64,000 nt of DNA from Prevotella sp. (GCA_024682415.1 JAIKZG010000018.1:1-64000); one strand, 5' to 3'; positions 35,330 through 44,591 are shown, counted from the stretch's first letter. Numbers and translations: made by a program. Notes: generated from the letters alone by a model not told the origin.

Positions 35330-36327
35330 AAATGAAAAATATCGTTTTCTTTTTCCTTTCATTATGTTGCTTCTTCTGCTCTTCATGTGTAGACGAGGAA
35401 CAGTATGCCGATAATCCCAATGGCAATTTCGAGGCTCTTTGGAAGATAATGGATGAGCATTATTGCTTCTTCGGCTATAAGGGCATTGACTGGAATGAGG
35501 TGCATGAGCGTTACGCAAAGCAGATGGATAATAATATGACCGAGACGCAGATGTTTGAGGTGTTTGCCAATATGCTTTCTGAGTTAAAGGATGGTCATGT
35601 GAATATGTACGCCTCGTTTGATGTGGCGCGTAACTGGTCGTGGCATGAGAATTATCCTTCCAACTACAGCGATAGCCTTATCAATAGGTATTTTGGCACG
35701 GATTATAAGATAGCAGGTTCGCTCCGTTATCGTGTGTTTGACGACAACATTGGATATGTGCGTTGTCCTACATTTGAGTCGGCAATGGGAGCAGGCAATC
35801 TTGATGATATGTTTATCTCGCTTGCCATGTGCAACGGACTGATTATCGACGTGCGTGATAATTCTGGCGGCATGATTTCTTCTGCAGAACAGCTTGCCGC
35901 GCGCTTCACCAACAAACCGCTGCTTGTGGGATATATGCGCCATAAGACGGGTAAGGGGCATGAGGATTTCTCTGGCTATGATGAGCAGATATTAAAGCCC
36001 GGCAAAGGTGTGCGTTGGCAGAAGAATGTGGTAGTGATTACCAATCGCAGTGTTTACAGCGCTGCCAACGAGTTTGTTAAGTATATGCGTTGCTGCCCAA
36101 ATGTAAAGGTGGTGGGCGACAGGACAGGTGGCGGAGCAGGTATGCCGTTCAGCAGTGAGCTGCCTAACGGATGGAGCGTGCGTTTTTCTGCCTGCCCGAT
36201 ATATGATAAGGACAAACAGCTTACGGAATTTGGCATTGAGCCTGACTATAAGGCGGATTTGCATGATTTAGATTTCCTTGGCGGCAGAGACACCATGATA
36301 GAATTTGCGCGCCGTCTGCTAAGGTGA
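35326..36327 (+). CDS. S41 family peptidase lipoprotein
   Basis: This 333-residue protein carries a signal peptide with lipobox FCSSC (Cys21), so it is probably membrane-anchored. The C-terminal processing protease (tail-specific) domain shows MLSELKDGHVNMY, LIIDVRDNSGGM near residue 183, and the catalytic serine in ITNRSVYSAANEFVKYM near residue 245, followed by DRTGGGAGMP. No PDZ domain is obvious. It is the last gene of a three-gene overlapping run with parC and the DUF3316-like gene. Confidence 0.87.
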   Translation: MKMKNIVFFFLSLCCFFCSSCVDEEQYADNPNGNFEALWKIMDEHYCFFGYKGIDWNEVHERYAKQMDNNMTETQMFEVFANMLSELKDGHVNMYASFDVARNWSWHENYPSNYSDSLINRYFGTDYKIAGSLRYRVFDDNIGYVRCPTFESAMGAGNLDDMFISLAMCNGLIIDVRDNSGGMISSAEQLAARFTNKPLLVGYMRHKTGKGHEDFSGYDEQILKPGKGVRWQKNVVVITNRSVYSAANEFVKYMRCCPNVKVVGDRTGGGAGMPFSSELPNGWSVRFSACPIYDKDKQLTEFGIEPDYKADLHDLDFLGGRDTMIEFARRLLR

Positions 36328-36362
36328 TTACCAATTCTTGTTTGAAATAAGCATTAGAATAT

Positions 36363-36452
36363 TAATCTCTCTCTATTTTGATAGAGCCATAAAAATGGCT
36401 TCGCCGCGACAATCACGTCGAAACGAAGCCCTATCAAAATAGAGAGAGATTA
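36363..36452. repeat. Long inverted repeat element, 22-bp perfect arms
   Basis: The arms at 36363-36384 and 36431-36452 (beginning TAATCTCTCTCTATTTTG and ending its complement) are perfect over 22 bases. The 46-base centre holds a further GGCTTCG/CGAAGCC stem. There is no T run on either side, so it is not a standard terminator. It could be a small non-autonomous element or a strong RNA 3' structure. Confidence 0.7.
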
Positions 36453-36638
36453 GTCGTTATAAGTACAGGCAACGCCATCCCGACAATGTGTTATTTTTGG
36501 CGTAAGTCTTGCGACTTCTGCTTTATACACATCGTTGGTAACGCGTTATATATCGTATAAAGTTATATGCTATGAAAATCTCTCTCTTAAAAAGTCTAAT
36601 CACTTGTTGTAATATATGTGTGTATGTTTTTTATGTTA
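36363..36638 (-). ncRNA. Candidate orphan transcript ending in the long inverted repeat
   Basis: A consensus promoter on the minus strand (36676-36645) would start an RNA near 36638 that reads leftward to the long inverted repeat, about 275 bases, with no full gene in it. Its first bases contain AAACATACACACATATAT, shared exactly with the susC leader at 44463-44480. It may be a displaced leader or a small RNA. A 13-codon ORF (MCIKQKSQDLRQK) is present but is doubtful. Confidence 0.35.
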
Positions 36639-36644
36639 TGTGTG

Positions 36645-36676
36645 CAAAGTTAAATAATGCTTTTTGATTTACCAAA
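36645..36676 (-). promoter_or_regulatory. Orphan promoter downstream of xylB
   Basis: On the minus strand TTTG (36676-36673), 20 bases and TAACTTTG (36652-36645) form a consensus pair pointing into a gene-free stretch. It lies past the xylB terminator. Confidence 0.6.
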
Positions 36677-36796
36677 TTTTTCGTTGCGAAATGTTATTTT
36701 ACTGCTTGATTTTATTTCAAATTGTAATATAAATCTAATAATTATAATGAAATGATAATTTAATGGGTCGATTTTTAACGTCTTAAAACAAAAAAA

Positions 36797-36824
36797 GACG
36801 CTGCTCTGATTAGAGAGAAGCGTC
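36797..36824 (-). terminator. Terminator of the xylan operon
   Basis: The stem GACGCT/AGCGTC, with an inner CTCT/AGAG pairing, lies at 36797-36824. It is followed on the minus strand by an eight-base U-rich run. Confidence 0.7.
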
Positions 36825-36866
36825 AATACCTAATTTTTAGTGAAGATTTATTATGTGTGTTATCCT

Positions 36867-38372
36867 TTAGGTAGTATGAAAAGTAGTTATAATGTTTATT
36901 GCCTTTTTCTTCCAGTTGTTGTATGCCTGAACGTATTCGTCGCGTCTGTCTGTGTCAGGTTTGATTACCTCAAGCTTTTTCAGAGTGGCGAATGCTTCAT
37001 CATGATTTCTGTATATTCCGCATCCAATGCCGGCACCTTTGGCAGCGCCTACGCTTCCGTCAGTGTCGTAAAGTTCGATGGTAGCTCCGCTCACGTTGGC
37101 GAGAGTTTCCCTAAATATAGGACTTAGGAACATATTTGCGTGACCGGCGTGAATTGTAGAAATGTTCATACCCATCTGCTGCATGATTTCCATTCCGTAG
37201 CAGAATGAGAATACAATTCCTTCCTGTGCGGCACGGATGATGTGAGCACGGCTGTGCTTGTTGAAGTTGAGATTGTGGATAGAGCCTCCTATTTCCTCGT
37301 TTTCCAACATTCTCTCAGCTCCGTTTCCGAATGGCATTACTATCAGTCCGTCGCTGCCTACAGGCACGTTGGCAGCTATTTCGTTCATTTGGCTATATGA
37401 CAGGTCGGGAGCGATGTTGCGGTGTATCCATGCGTTGAGAATGCCTGTGCCGTTTATGCAGAGCAATACTCCGAGGCGATTTTCTTCCTTGGTGTAGTTC
37501 ACGTGGGCGAATGTGTTTACACGGCTCTTGCTGTCGTAGTTGATATCTCCCAATACGCCATATACTACGCCTGATGTTCCGGCTGTGGCAGCAATCTCTC
37601 CTGGGTTGAACACGTTGAGCGACAATGCGTTGTTAGGCTGGTCGCCGGCACGATATGAGATAGGTGTGCCTTGAGCCAATCCTGTTTCCTCTGCCGCTTC
37701 TTTTGAAACGTAGCCCTGAATGCCGAATGTAGGAACAATCTCCGGAAGGAGGGATGTTGATATGTCGAAATAGTCGAAAAGGAAATTGGCTGCCTGCTTA
37801 TCCTTAAAGTTCCATGCCATGCCTTCCGACAATCCGCTGATGGTGGTAGCTACGTTGCCAGAGAATTTCATTGCTATGTAATCTCCAGGGAGCATAGCCT
37901 TGTATATCTTGCCGTAAAGCTCGTGCTCGTTTTCCTTCACCCATGCAAGTTTGCTTACCGTGAAGTTGCCAGGTGAGTTGAGTAGGGCGTTGAGGCATTG
38001 GCTCTTCATCTCGTCCATAGCCTGAGCGCCGTATGGCACAGCTCTTGAGTCGCACCAGATGATGGCATCGCGCAGAGGTTTCAAATCCTTGTCGATGCAG
38101 ACAAGTCCGTGCATCTGATAAGATATACCCACTGCCTTGATTTCCTCTTTGGCTGCTCCGCTCATCTCCATAACTTTGGCGATGGCCAGCTTTGCGTTTG
38201 TCCACCACATTTCTGGGTCTTGTTCTGCCCAGCCTGCCTTAATGCTCTTTATGGGAGCTTCCGTCTCTGGGAAGAATGTAGTGGCTTCACTCTGACCCGA
38301 CTCCACATTTACAAGTGATGCCTTCACTGAACTGCTGCCTACGTCGAGTCCCAATAAATATTGTTTGCTCAT
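36867..38372 (-). CDS. xylB: Xylulokinase
   Basis: XylB phosphorylates D-xylulose to xylulose 5-phosphate, the entry to the pentose phosphate pathway. The 501-residue FGGY kinase starts YLLGLDVGSSSVKASLV (phosphate-1 loop), with AGWAEQDPEMWW, YQMHGLV, IWCDSRA and the second ATPase loop ATAGTSGVVYGV near residue 263. Last gene of a four-gene xylan operon, 18 bases after the GH43 gene. Xylose isomerase, needed to supply xylulose, is not in this window. Confidence 0.93.
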   Translation of the reverse strand: MSKQYLLGLDVGSSSVKASLVNVESGQSEATTFFPETEAPIKSIKAGWAEQDPEMWWTNAKLAIAKVMEMSGAAKEEIKAVGISYQMHGLVCIDKDLKPLRDAIIWCDSRAVPYGAQAMDEMKSQCLNALLNSPGNFTVSKLAWVKENEHELYGKIYKAMLPGDYIAMKFSGNVATTISGLSEGMAWNFKDKQAANFLFDYFDISTSLLPEIVPTFGIQGYVSKEAAEETGLAQGTPISYRAGDQPNNALSLNVFNPGEIAATAGTSGVVYGVLGDINYDSKSRVNTFAHVNYTKEENRLGVLLCINGTGILNAWIHRNIAPDLSYSQMNEIAANVPVGSDGLIVMPFGNGAERMLENEEIGGSIHNLNFNKHSRAHIIRAAQEGIVFSFCYGMEIMQQMGMNISTIHAGHANMFLSPIFRETLANVSGATIELYDTDGSVGAAKGAGIGCGIYRNHDEAFATLKKLEVIKPDTDRRDEYVQAYNNWKKKAINIITTFHTT

Positions 38373-38390
38373 TGTCTTCTCGTTATTGTT

Positions 38391-39353
38391 TTAATCTTTG
38401 GCTACTATAATATTTCCATCCTCATCGTAGCTGATTTCCTTCACCTTTACGCTACGCAGCCATGTGCGTCCGCCTGAAGGCGCGCTGTCGTGATGGAACA
38501 GATACCATTTCCCCTTGTATTCGGCTATAGAACCATGAGTGGTCCAGCCTATTACAGGCTCAAGCAGCGTGCCACGATAGGTGAACGGGCCGTATGGGTT
38601 GTCGCCTACTGCATAACACATCAAGTGGCTATCGCCTGTGCTGTAAGAGAAATAATATTTGCCGTTATATTTGTGCATCCATGATGCTTCAAAGAATCTG
38701 CGCTTGTCGCCTTCCTTTATCACTTCGCCGTTTTCGTCGAGAATGATTACAGGGCGTGGTTCTTCGGCAAACTGCAACATGTCGTCGGTCATCTTTACCA
38801 CACGGCTTGGAATAGGATTCTCACCCTCTTTGGCAAGGCATGCGCTTTCCAATGATTTGTTGTCGCGATAGCGTTGCAACTGTCCTCCCCAGATGCCGCC
38901 GAAATATACATAAATTTCTCCGTCGTCGTCTTTGAAGGCGCATGGGTCGATGCTGTAAGAACCGCGTATAGGGTCAGGCTGTGGAATGAATGGGCCGTTA
39001 GGATTGTCGGCAATGGCGATACCGAGGTGGAATGTGTCGGTCTTGTCCTTCACACAGAACACCATGTAGTATTTGCCGTTCTTCTCTACCACGTCGTTAT
39101 CCCATAGCTGTCTGCCAGCCCATGGAATATCTTCCACCTTTAACACTGCTCCGCTGTCGTGGGCAGTTCCGTTTTCTAAATCATCGAATGAGAGAACATG
39201 ATAGTCTGCCATGCAGAAATGGTCGCCGTTGTCATTCTCAGGAATGCCCGACTCACGGTCGTGGCTTGGATAGATGTAGAGTTTCCCATTGAAGACATTG
39301 GCAGACGGATCTGCCATATAGTCTTCAGGAAAGAGATATTTCGTAGTCATCAT
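38391..39353 (-). CDS. GH43-family glycoside hydrolase, probably intracellular xylosidase/arabinosidase
   Basis: This 320-residue five-bladed beta-propeller enzyme lacks a signal peptide, so it should act in the cytosol on imported xylo-oligosaccharides. The three GH43 acidic residues are visible: YMADPSANVF (base), YSIDPCAF (pKa modulator) and RRFFEASWMHK (acid). The beta-xylosidase or alpha-arabinofuranosidase specificity cannot be told apart here. It lies between the GH10 gene (30-base gap) and xylB (18-base gap) in the xylan operon. Confidence 0.9.
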   Translation of the reverse strand: MMTTKYLFPEDYMADPSANVFNGKLYIYPSHDRESGIPENDNGDHFCMADYHVLSFDDLENGTAHDSGAVLKVEDIPWAGRQLWDNDVVEKNGKYYMVFCVKDKTDTFHLGIAIADNPNGPFIPQPDPIRGSYSIDPCAFKDDDGEIYVYFGGIWGGQLQRYRDNKSLESACLAKEGENPIPSRVVKMTDDMLQFAEEPRPVIILDENGEVIKEGDKRRFFEASWMHKYNGKYYFSYSTGDSHLMCYAVGDNPYGPFTYRGTLLEPVIGWTTHGSIAEYKGKWYLFHHDSAPSGGRTWLRSVKVKEISYDEDGNIIVAKD

Positions 39354-39383
39354 TATTATCTGTATTTGATATTGATATGTTTT

Positions 39384-40487
39384 CTATTTAAAAAGGTCGA
39401 TAACCTTCTTCATGATAGGCTTTGCCTTATATTGGCGGTCGAAGAACAAAGGATAGTTGGTTCTTCCAGGTACAGGGAATCCATTGAGCCATGATGTTCC
39501 ATCGTCTACTCCCCAGAATGTTACTCTTGATATCTGGTCGCGATGGCGGTTGATTATCTTGAAGATTTCAAGGTAGCGCTGCTCAAACTTGCGTGTGCCT
39601 TCTTTTGTTATGCCGTTTCTGTAAGGGTCGAGTTTTTCTCTGTAGGCGAAATTCTGGCTAACTTCCGCTCCGCCGAATCTGTCAGGGTTAGGCAATACGT
39701 TGAGGTCAAGCTCGGTGAGCATTACTTTCACTCCGCATGCAGAAAGAGAGTCCATTGTCGCTTCCCATTCTTTCAGATTAGGATAATCCAGTCCGTGGTG
39801 GCTCTGCATTCCCATAGCGTCTACGCGTATGCCTTTCTTTTTCAAATCGCGGATTATTCTGCAATATGTAGCACGCTTCTTAGGATTTGACATGCTGAAA
39901 TCGTTGAGATATAGCTCAGCCTTAGGATCTGCCTCATGAGCGAAACGGAACGCAAGCTCAATGAAGTCTTCGCCGATAATGTCATAATATGGAGAATGGC
40001 GCATTGAGCCGTCGTCTTCCACAACTTCGTTTACCACGTCCCAACCTATCACTTTGCCTTTGAAATGTTTCACTACGGTGGTGATGTGATGATACATTCT
40101 GTCGATAAGCACCTCACGGCTTACCTTCTTGCCATTGGCGTCGGTAAACATCCAGCGTGGAGCCTGAGAGTGCCACACAAGGCAATGTCCTGTCATCGTG
40201 AGATGGTTCATTCGGGCAAATTCCACTGTGCGGTCAGCGTCTGTCCAGTAGTAACGATTTTCCTCAGGGTGAATTTCTTCGCCTTTCATGCAGTTTTCTG
40301 CCACAATGGCGTTGAAATTTTCCTTCACCACATTAGCGCCTTTATTGTCGATGCCATATACCACGTTGGTGTTTACTGCTGCTCCCACGAGGAAGTATTT
40401 GCCAAGTGCTTCTTTCATGGTTTGAGCCTTTGCTGTCTGGCAAAGACCCAAAGCCATGAATGCAGCCATTAATAGCTTGTTTGTCAT
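39384..40487 (-). CDS. GH10 endo-1,4-beta-xylanase, secreted
   Basis: This 367-residue enzyme cuts the xylan backbone. A signal peptide covers residues 1-21 (CQTAKAQ). The (beta/alpha)8 barrel has the acid/base glutamate in WDVVNEVVEDDGSMR near residue 151 and the nucleophile in VMLTELDLNVLP near 257. LTMGHCLVWHSQAP-like text (TMTGHCLVWHSQAPRWM) is the GH10 substrate cleft. No carbohydrate-binding module is present. It follows the transporter gene after 88 bases. Confidence 0.95.
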   Translation of the reverse strand: MTNKLLMAAFMALGLCQTAKAQTMKEALGKYFLVGAAVNTNVVYGIDNKGANVVKENFNAIVAENCMKGEEIHPEENRYYWTDADRTVEFARMNHLTMTGHCLVWHSQAPRWMFTDANGKKVSREVLIDRMYHHITTVVKHFKGKVIGWDVVNEVVEDDGSMRHSPYYDIIGEDFIELAFRFAHEADPKAELYLNDFSMSNPKKRATYCRIIRDLKKKGIRVDAMGMQSHHGLDYPNLKEWEATMDSLSACGVKVMLTELDLNVLPNPDRFGGAEVSQNFAYREKLDPYRNGITKEGTRKFEQRYLEIFKIINRHRDQISRVTFWGVDDGTSWLNGFPVPGRTNYPLFFDRQYKAKPIMKKVIDLFK

Positions 40488-40575
40488 TGTTATTGTTATA
40501 AGTTAAGTCAAGAGTTAATTAATTGTATAATGTATATATGTATTAAAAGATGATGTCTTCTGTATGTTTCGGAGA

Positions 40576-41973
40576 TTATTCGTTTCTTGCCTCAATCTCC
40601 TTGTTTATCTTGTCGATAACTTCGTCGCTCAGTTCATATTTTGATATGATATACATCGCCAGTACCAGCAATATAGCAGGGATTACAGCCACAAGCCACA
40701 ATATGCCTTGCTCAGCCAAGGGTGATTGCGTGGTAGCATTGTCCTTGTCGAAATTCACAAGGCACAAAACCACTCCTGGAACTACTCCGCCGAGTGCCAT
40801 TCCGGCCTTGTAGAATATGCCGGTCAATGCGTTTACGATGCCAGAAATTCTTCTGCCTGTAGTGTATTCGCCATAAGATATTACTTCAGGCACAAGTGCC
40901 CACATATATCCCGTAGCCACGATTACGCCAGTAGACTTGATAAATTGTGCTACATATACGAGCCATATCTGGTCTTTCAACGCTGGTATCATTGATATGG
41001 CATAGAGCATAGCCATACCGATAATAGCGACGCTGAGGAAGATAAAGAACATTCCGCGCTTGCCCACCATGCGCTTTATCATCGGCACCATTGGCATGAA
41101 TATAAACGCCGGAACAGAACCCAGTGCCATAAATATAGCCATGTCGTCGCTCGTGCCATGCACATTATATATCATATAATATGAGCCGGCAGAATTGCCT
41201 ACTGCCATCATCGCGAAAGCCGTGATAAAAAAGAAAGCTAAGATGCGAAGTGGGCGATTGCGCAGAAATTCTTTATATAAATCGGATACACTTACATTTT
41301 CAGTCTCCTTGCTATCCATCACCACGCGCTCATGGCATTGTGAGAAGCAGAAGATGAGCAACGCCATGCCTATGAGTGCATAGATCAGCATTGTGGTAAA
41401 CCACGCGTCGGCAGCTTCGGGAGAGTTCACCTGTCCGTCTTTGGTGAGCATTGACACAATCTTTGGAATACCATAAGCCACGGCAAGACCACCGATGTTT
41501 GCCATAAACATTCTCACGCTCGTAAGCACCGTTATCTCGTTGGTATCTCTGGTGAGCGAGGCGTTGAGCGCGCCGTAGGGCACATTTATTAATGTGTAAC
41601 ACATCGACATGCCCACATAGGTGATATAGGCATATAGCAGCGAGCCGCTCATGCCGTTCCAGAAACACATTATGGCAAAGCCAGTCAGAGGAATTCCACC
41701 CAACACGAGGTAGGCACGATATTTTCCCAGTCTGGGATTATGCTTGTCTACGAATGTTCCTACGACAGGATCCCACACTACGTCTACCAGTCTAACGACT
41801 AAGAACATGAATGCCGCAGCAGCAGGGTCGAGTCCATATACATTAGTATAAAATATAAGCAGATACATGGAAATGGTCTGGTAAATCAGGTTTTGAGCCA
41901 AATCTCCCGAACCGAATCCTATTCTTTGAATCCATGATAGATTGTAGAAGCCAGCCGTTTCTTGTTTATTCAT
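40576..41973 (-). CDS. GPH-family sugar:cation symporter (xylo-oligosaccharide uptake)
   Basis: This 465-residue, 12-helix MFS transporter resembles the GPH (MelB/XynB/YicJ) family: RIGFGSGDLAQNLIYQ at the start, VRLVDVVWDPVVGTFVD near residue 60, and the PYGALNASLTRDTNE loop near 130. First gene of the xylan operon, so it probably imports xylobiose-like products. Upstream on the minus strand TAAATTTG (42022-42015) fits a -7 box without a -33 box, which suits an activator-dependent promoter. Confidence 0.9.
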   Translation of the reverse strand: MNKQETAGFYNLSWIQRIGFGSGDLAQNLIYQTISMYLLIFYTNVYGLDPAAAAFMFLVVRLVDVVWDPVVGTFVDKHNPRLGKYRAYLVLGGIPLTGFAIMCFWNGMSGSLLYAYITYVGMSMCYTLINVPYGALNASLTRDTNEITVLTSVRMFMANIGGLAVAYGIPKIVSMLTKDGQVNSPEAADAWFTTMLIYALIGMALLIFCFSQCHERVVMDSKETENVSVSDLYKEFLRNRPLRILAFFFITAFAMMAVGNSAGSYYMIYNVHGTSDDMAIFMALGSVPAFIFMPMVPMIKRMVGKRGMFFIFLSVAIIGMAMLYAISMIPALKDQIWLVYVAQFIKSTGVIVATGYMWALVPEVISYGEYTTGRRISGIVNALTGIFYKAGMALGGVVPGVVLCLVNFDKDNATTQSPLAEQGILWLVAVIPAILLVLAMYIISKYELSDEVIDKINKEIEARNE

Positions 41974-42130
41974 TGCTGATTGTTTAATACGTTAAGTTTA
42001 GTTTTTTGCGATTGCAAATTTAACGTAAATTACTTAAGCTCTTTTTACGCTATGTTACACAAACTTTTCCTCATGTTTCAGATGTAAGGATAATGTTCCA
42101 TGCTTGTAGCCTTGCTAATATAATAATGAT

Positions 42131-42138
42131 TAACTTTG
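42131..42138 (+). promoter_or_regulatory. -7-like box of the acetylesterase gene
   Basis: TAACTTTG at 42131-42138 is only 5 bases before the ATG at 42144, which would give a leaderless mRNA. No good -33 box is seen, so this is tentative. Confidence 0.35.
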
Positions 42139-42143
42139 GCGGC

Positions 42144-44051
42144 ATGAAAAAATATCTATCTCTATTTCTTTTTATTTTGTTGGCAGTCGCTGCCAACGCG
42201 AAAATCGTGCCTGCCAAGCTTTTTCAGGATGGAATGGTTTTGCAGCGCGGAAAAACAATTAAAGTGTGGGGCACGGCTTCTCCCCGTGAGTCGTTCGTGG
42301 TGTCAATCGGTAAGAATAATGTCGGTGTCGTTGCCGATGAAAATGGCAGATGGCATGCTTTGTTGCCTAAGATGAAAGCTGGTGGCCCTTACATATTATA
42401 TATAGGTGACGTTGAGATAAAAGATGTGCTTGTGGGCGATGTGTGGCTCTGCTCAGGGCAGTCGAATATGGACGTGATGGTTTCGCGCGTCTATCCGCAG
42501 TACACTACAGATATTGACAACTACAGCAATGACAAAATAAGACTGTTTCGCGCGGAGCAACGTTCTTATGTGGATAACGCCATTCATGATGTTACGACAC
42601 TGGGGTGGCGCAAAGCCAACAAGAAAGACGCGTGGAATTTCTCAGCCCTCGGTTATTATCTTGCCCGCAAGATGTTTGAGCGCACTCATGTGCCACAGGG
42701 CATAATTTGCAATAGTTGGGGTGGAACTCCTATCGAGGCATGGGTATCGCGTGACTCTCTGCAAAGTGATTATCCATTGCTTTGTAATCGCACCGCTCTT
42801 TATTCTCATGAATATGTTGAGGCTCAGCGCAAAGCCAACAATATTGTAACCGAAAGCTGGAACAAGGCTCTCGACAAGGGCGATAAAGGACTTTTGGAGC
42901 ATTGGGCAAGCTGTGAATACAATGACGCTGCTTGGGCGGAGCATAACCAATTCTCAAGATCATGGTCTACCTTTAAAGGTCAGCCTGTAGTAGGAGCTGT
43001 GTGGGTGCGCCAGCACATAAAGGTAGACGCTGCTCACGCCGGCAAGGAAGCGTTGCTCAATCTCGGCACTCTCTATGATATGGATTATGCTTATGTGAAC
43101 GGAAAGCAGGTGGGCGTAACTTATTATCAGTATCCGCCACGTCGTTACAATGTTCCGGCAGGTTTGCTTCATGAGGGCGACAATGTCGTTGCCATACGAT
43201 TTATCACTAAGCAGGGCGCACCATCGTTCACCCACGGAAAGAAATATCAGTTGGAATTTACCGACGGCTCTACGATAAAGCTAAACGAAACATGGAAAAG
43301 CAATATCGGCTGCATGATGCCGCCATTGCGCACGATGGACGTGAGCACACAGAATTTGCCTTATGTGCTTTACAACAGCATGCTCCTTCCGCTTGCTCCT
43401 TATTCAGTGGCAGGCGTAGTGTGGTATCAGGGTGAGAGCAATGCCGGCAATCCTGATGACTATCTTCCTATGCTTCGCAAGCTAAAAGGCTCATGGCGTG
43501 CATTGTGGAACGATGCGGCAATGCCTTTCGCTATCGTTCAGCTTGCCAATTTCATGGAGCCGTCAGAGAAACCGCAATATTCAGGTTGGGCAGGTGTGCG
43601 TGAGGCTCAGCGACTTTCTACGGTGGAGGACAATCGCTCTGAGCTTGCCGTGGCTCTCGACCTTGGAGAATGGAACGATATCCATCCTTTGCGTAAGCGT
43701 GAGGTTGCCGAGCGTGTGGCTCTGTCGTTGCGCCGAATGGTGTATGGCGACAAGGTGGAGCTTTCTCCACAGGTGGTTTCTGCCAAGCGTGAGGGCGACA
43801 AAGTAGTTTTGCTGTTTGATCAGCCATTGCAGCAATGTGAGGCTGTAGGCGAAATGGAGCTTGCAGGCGGCGACGGCAAATATCTGAACGTGGCGGCAGC
43901 GGTCAGCGGAAAGCAAGTAGTTGTCACCATTCCAGAAAATTTTTCGCCTTCATCGGTGCGCTATGCGTGGAAGAACAATCCTTCTCGTGCCAACATCCGC
44001 GGAGCGAAAAGCAATCTTCCGGCAAGTTCTTTCCAGATGAAATTGCAGTAA
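42144..44051 (+). CDS. Secreted sialate O-acetylesterase-family esterase
   Basis: This 635-residue SASA-family (SGNH-like) esterase is preceded by a signal peptide beginning MKKYLSLFLFILLAVAANAK. The nucleophile block DVWLCSGQSNMDVM lies near residues 98-111, a second block VVWYQGESNAG near 430 and the catalytic Asp/His region WNDIHPLRKREVAERVAL near 515. Between them is a jelly-roll insert (HIKVDAAHAGKEALLNLG), common in this family. Divergent from the xylan operon, so it probably removes acetyl groups from xylan. The start at 42144 is chosen for the signal peptide. Confidence 0.9.
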   Translation: MKKYLSLFLFILLAVAANAKIVPAKLFQDGMVLQRGKTIKVWGTASPRESFVVSIGKNNVGVVADENGRWHALLPKMKAGGPYILYIGDVEIKDVLVGDVWLCSGQSNMDVMVSRVYPQYTTDIDNYSNDKIRLFRAEQRSYVDNAIHDVTTLGWRKANKKDAWNFSALGYYLARKMFERTHVPQGIICNSWGGTPIEAWVSRDSLQSDYPLLCNRTALYSHEYVEAQRKANNIVTESWNKALDKGDKGLLEHWASCEYNDAAWAEHNQFSRSWSTFKGQPVVGAVWVRQHIKVDAAHAGKEALLNLGTLYDMDYAYVNGKQVGVTYYQYPPRRYNVPAGLLHEGDNVVAIRFITKQGAPSFTHGKKYQLEFTDGSTIKLNETWKSNIGCMMPPLRTMDVSTQNLPYVLYNSMLLPLAPYSVAGVVWYQGESNAGNPDDYLPMLRKLKGSWRALWNDAAMPFAIVQLANFMEPSEKPQYSGWAGVREAQRLSTVEDNRSELAVALDLGEWNDIHPLRKREVAERVALSLRRMVYGDKVELSPQVVSAKREGDKVVLLFDQPLQQCEAVGEMELAGGDGKYLNVAAAVSGKQVVVTIPENFSPSSVRYAWKNNPSRANIRGAKSNLPASSFQMKLQ

Positions 44052-44285
44052 TTACGATATTGAGCTAACGTCAATCCAAGCGGAGTGTATCTGGTTACAC
44101 TCTGAACCAGTTCCATTCTGTTTGGATTGCCATTAGTTACACTCTGAACCAGTTCCATTCCGTTTGGATTGAAATTGGTTACATTTTGAGTTTATATGGT
44201 TATTTATAAATTGTAACCAAAATAGGCTGAAAACTTTCATTTAATTATAAAAATGCAAGGATTATTGAAAGTTGTAGTCTTAAAA
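44052..44285. repeat. 42-bp tandem repeat region after the esterase gene
   Basis: Units starting GTTACACTCTGAACCAGTTCC begin at 44094 and 44136, and a partial third at 44178, so the period is 42 bp. A GGTTACA/TGTAACC inverted repeat (44177-44217) surrounds the following A+T-rich stretch. No gene is seen in the 540 bases between the esterase and susC. Confidence 0.75.
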
Positions 44286-44317
44286 TTTGTTGTTTTACGC
44301 TAAAAATAATATCTTTG
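44286..44317 (+). promoter_or_regulatory. Promoter of the susC operon
   Basis: TTTG (44286-44289), 20 bases and TATCTTTG (44310-44317) form a consensus pair. The predicted 5' leader is about 268 bases long, unusually long, and contains the block AAACATACACACATATAT at 44463-44480. Confidence 0.65.
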
Positions 44318-44591
44318 CAAATATAAATTTTAAAACTTGCTAAAAACAGGTGATAAAAGAGAGATTTGAAATTAAGATAATGAGGGAGACGTTATAATAA
44401 AAATAAGTTTATATCAAGAGAGATTAAAACACACCCTTTACAGGCGAATTTAATCTTATGTAAACATACACACATATATATACGACAACTTCCAATTTAT
44501 TTTTTTTGATCAATTCCCATAACTGATAACGAGATTAGTTACATATATAATAAAATTATTAATTAAAAACAGTAAGTAGAGAGAATAGCTT

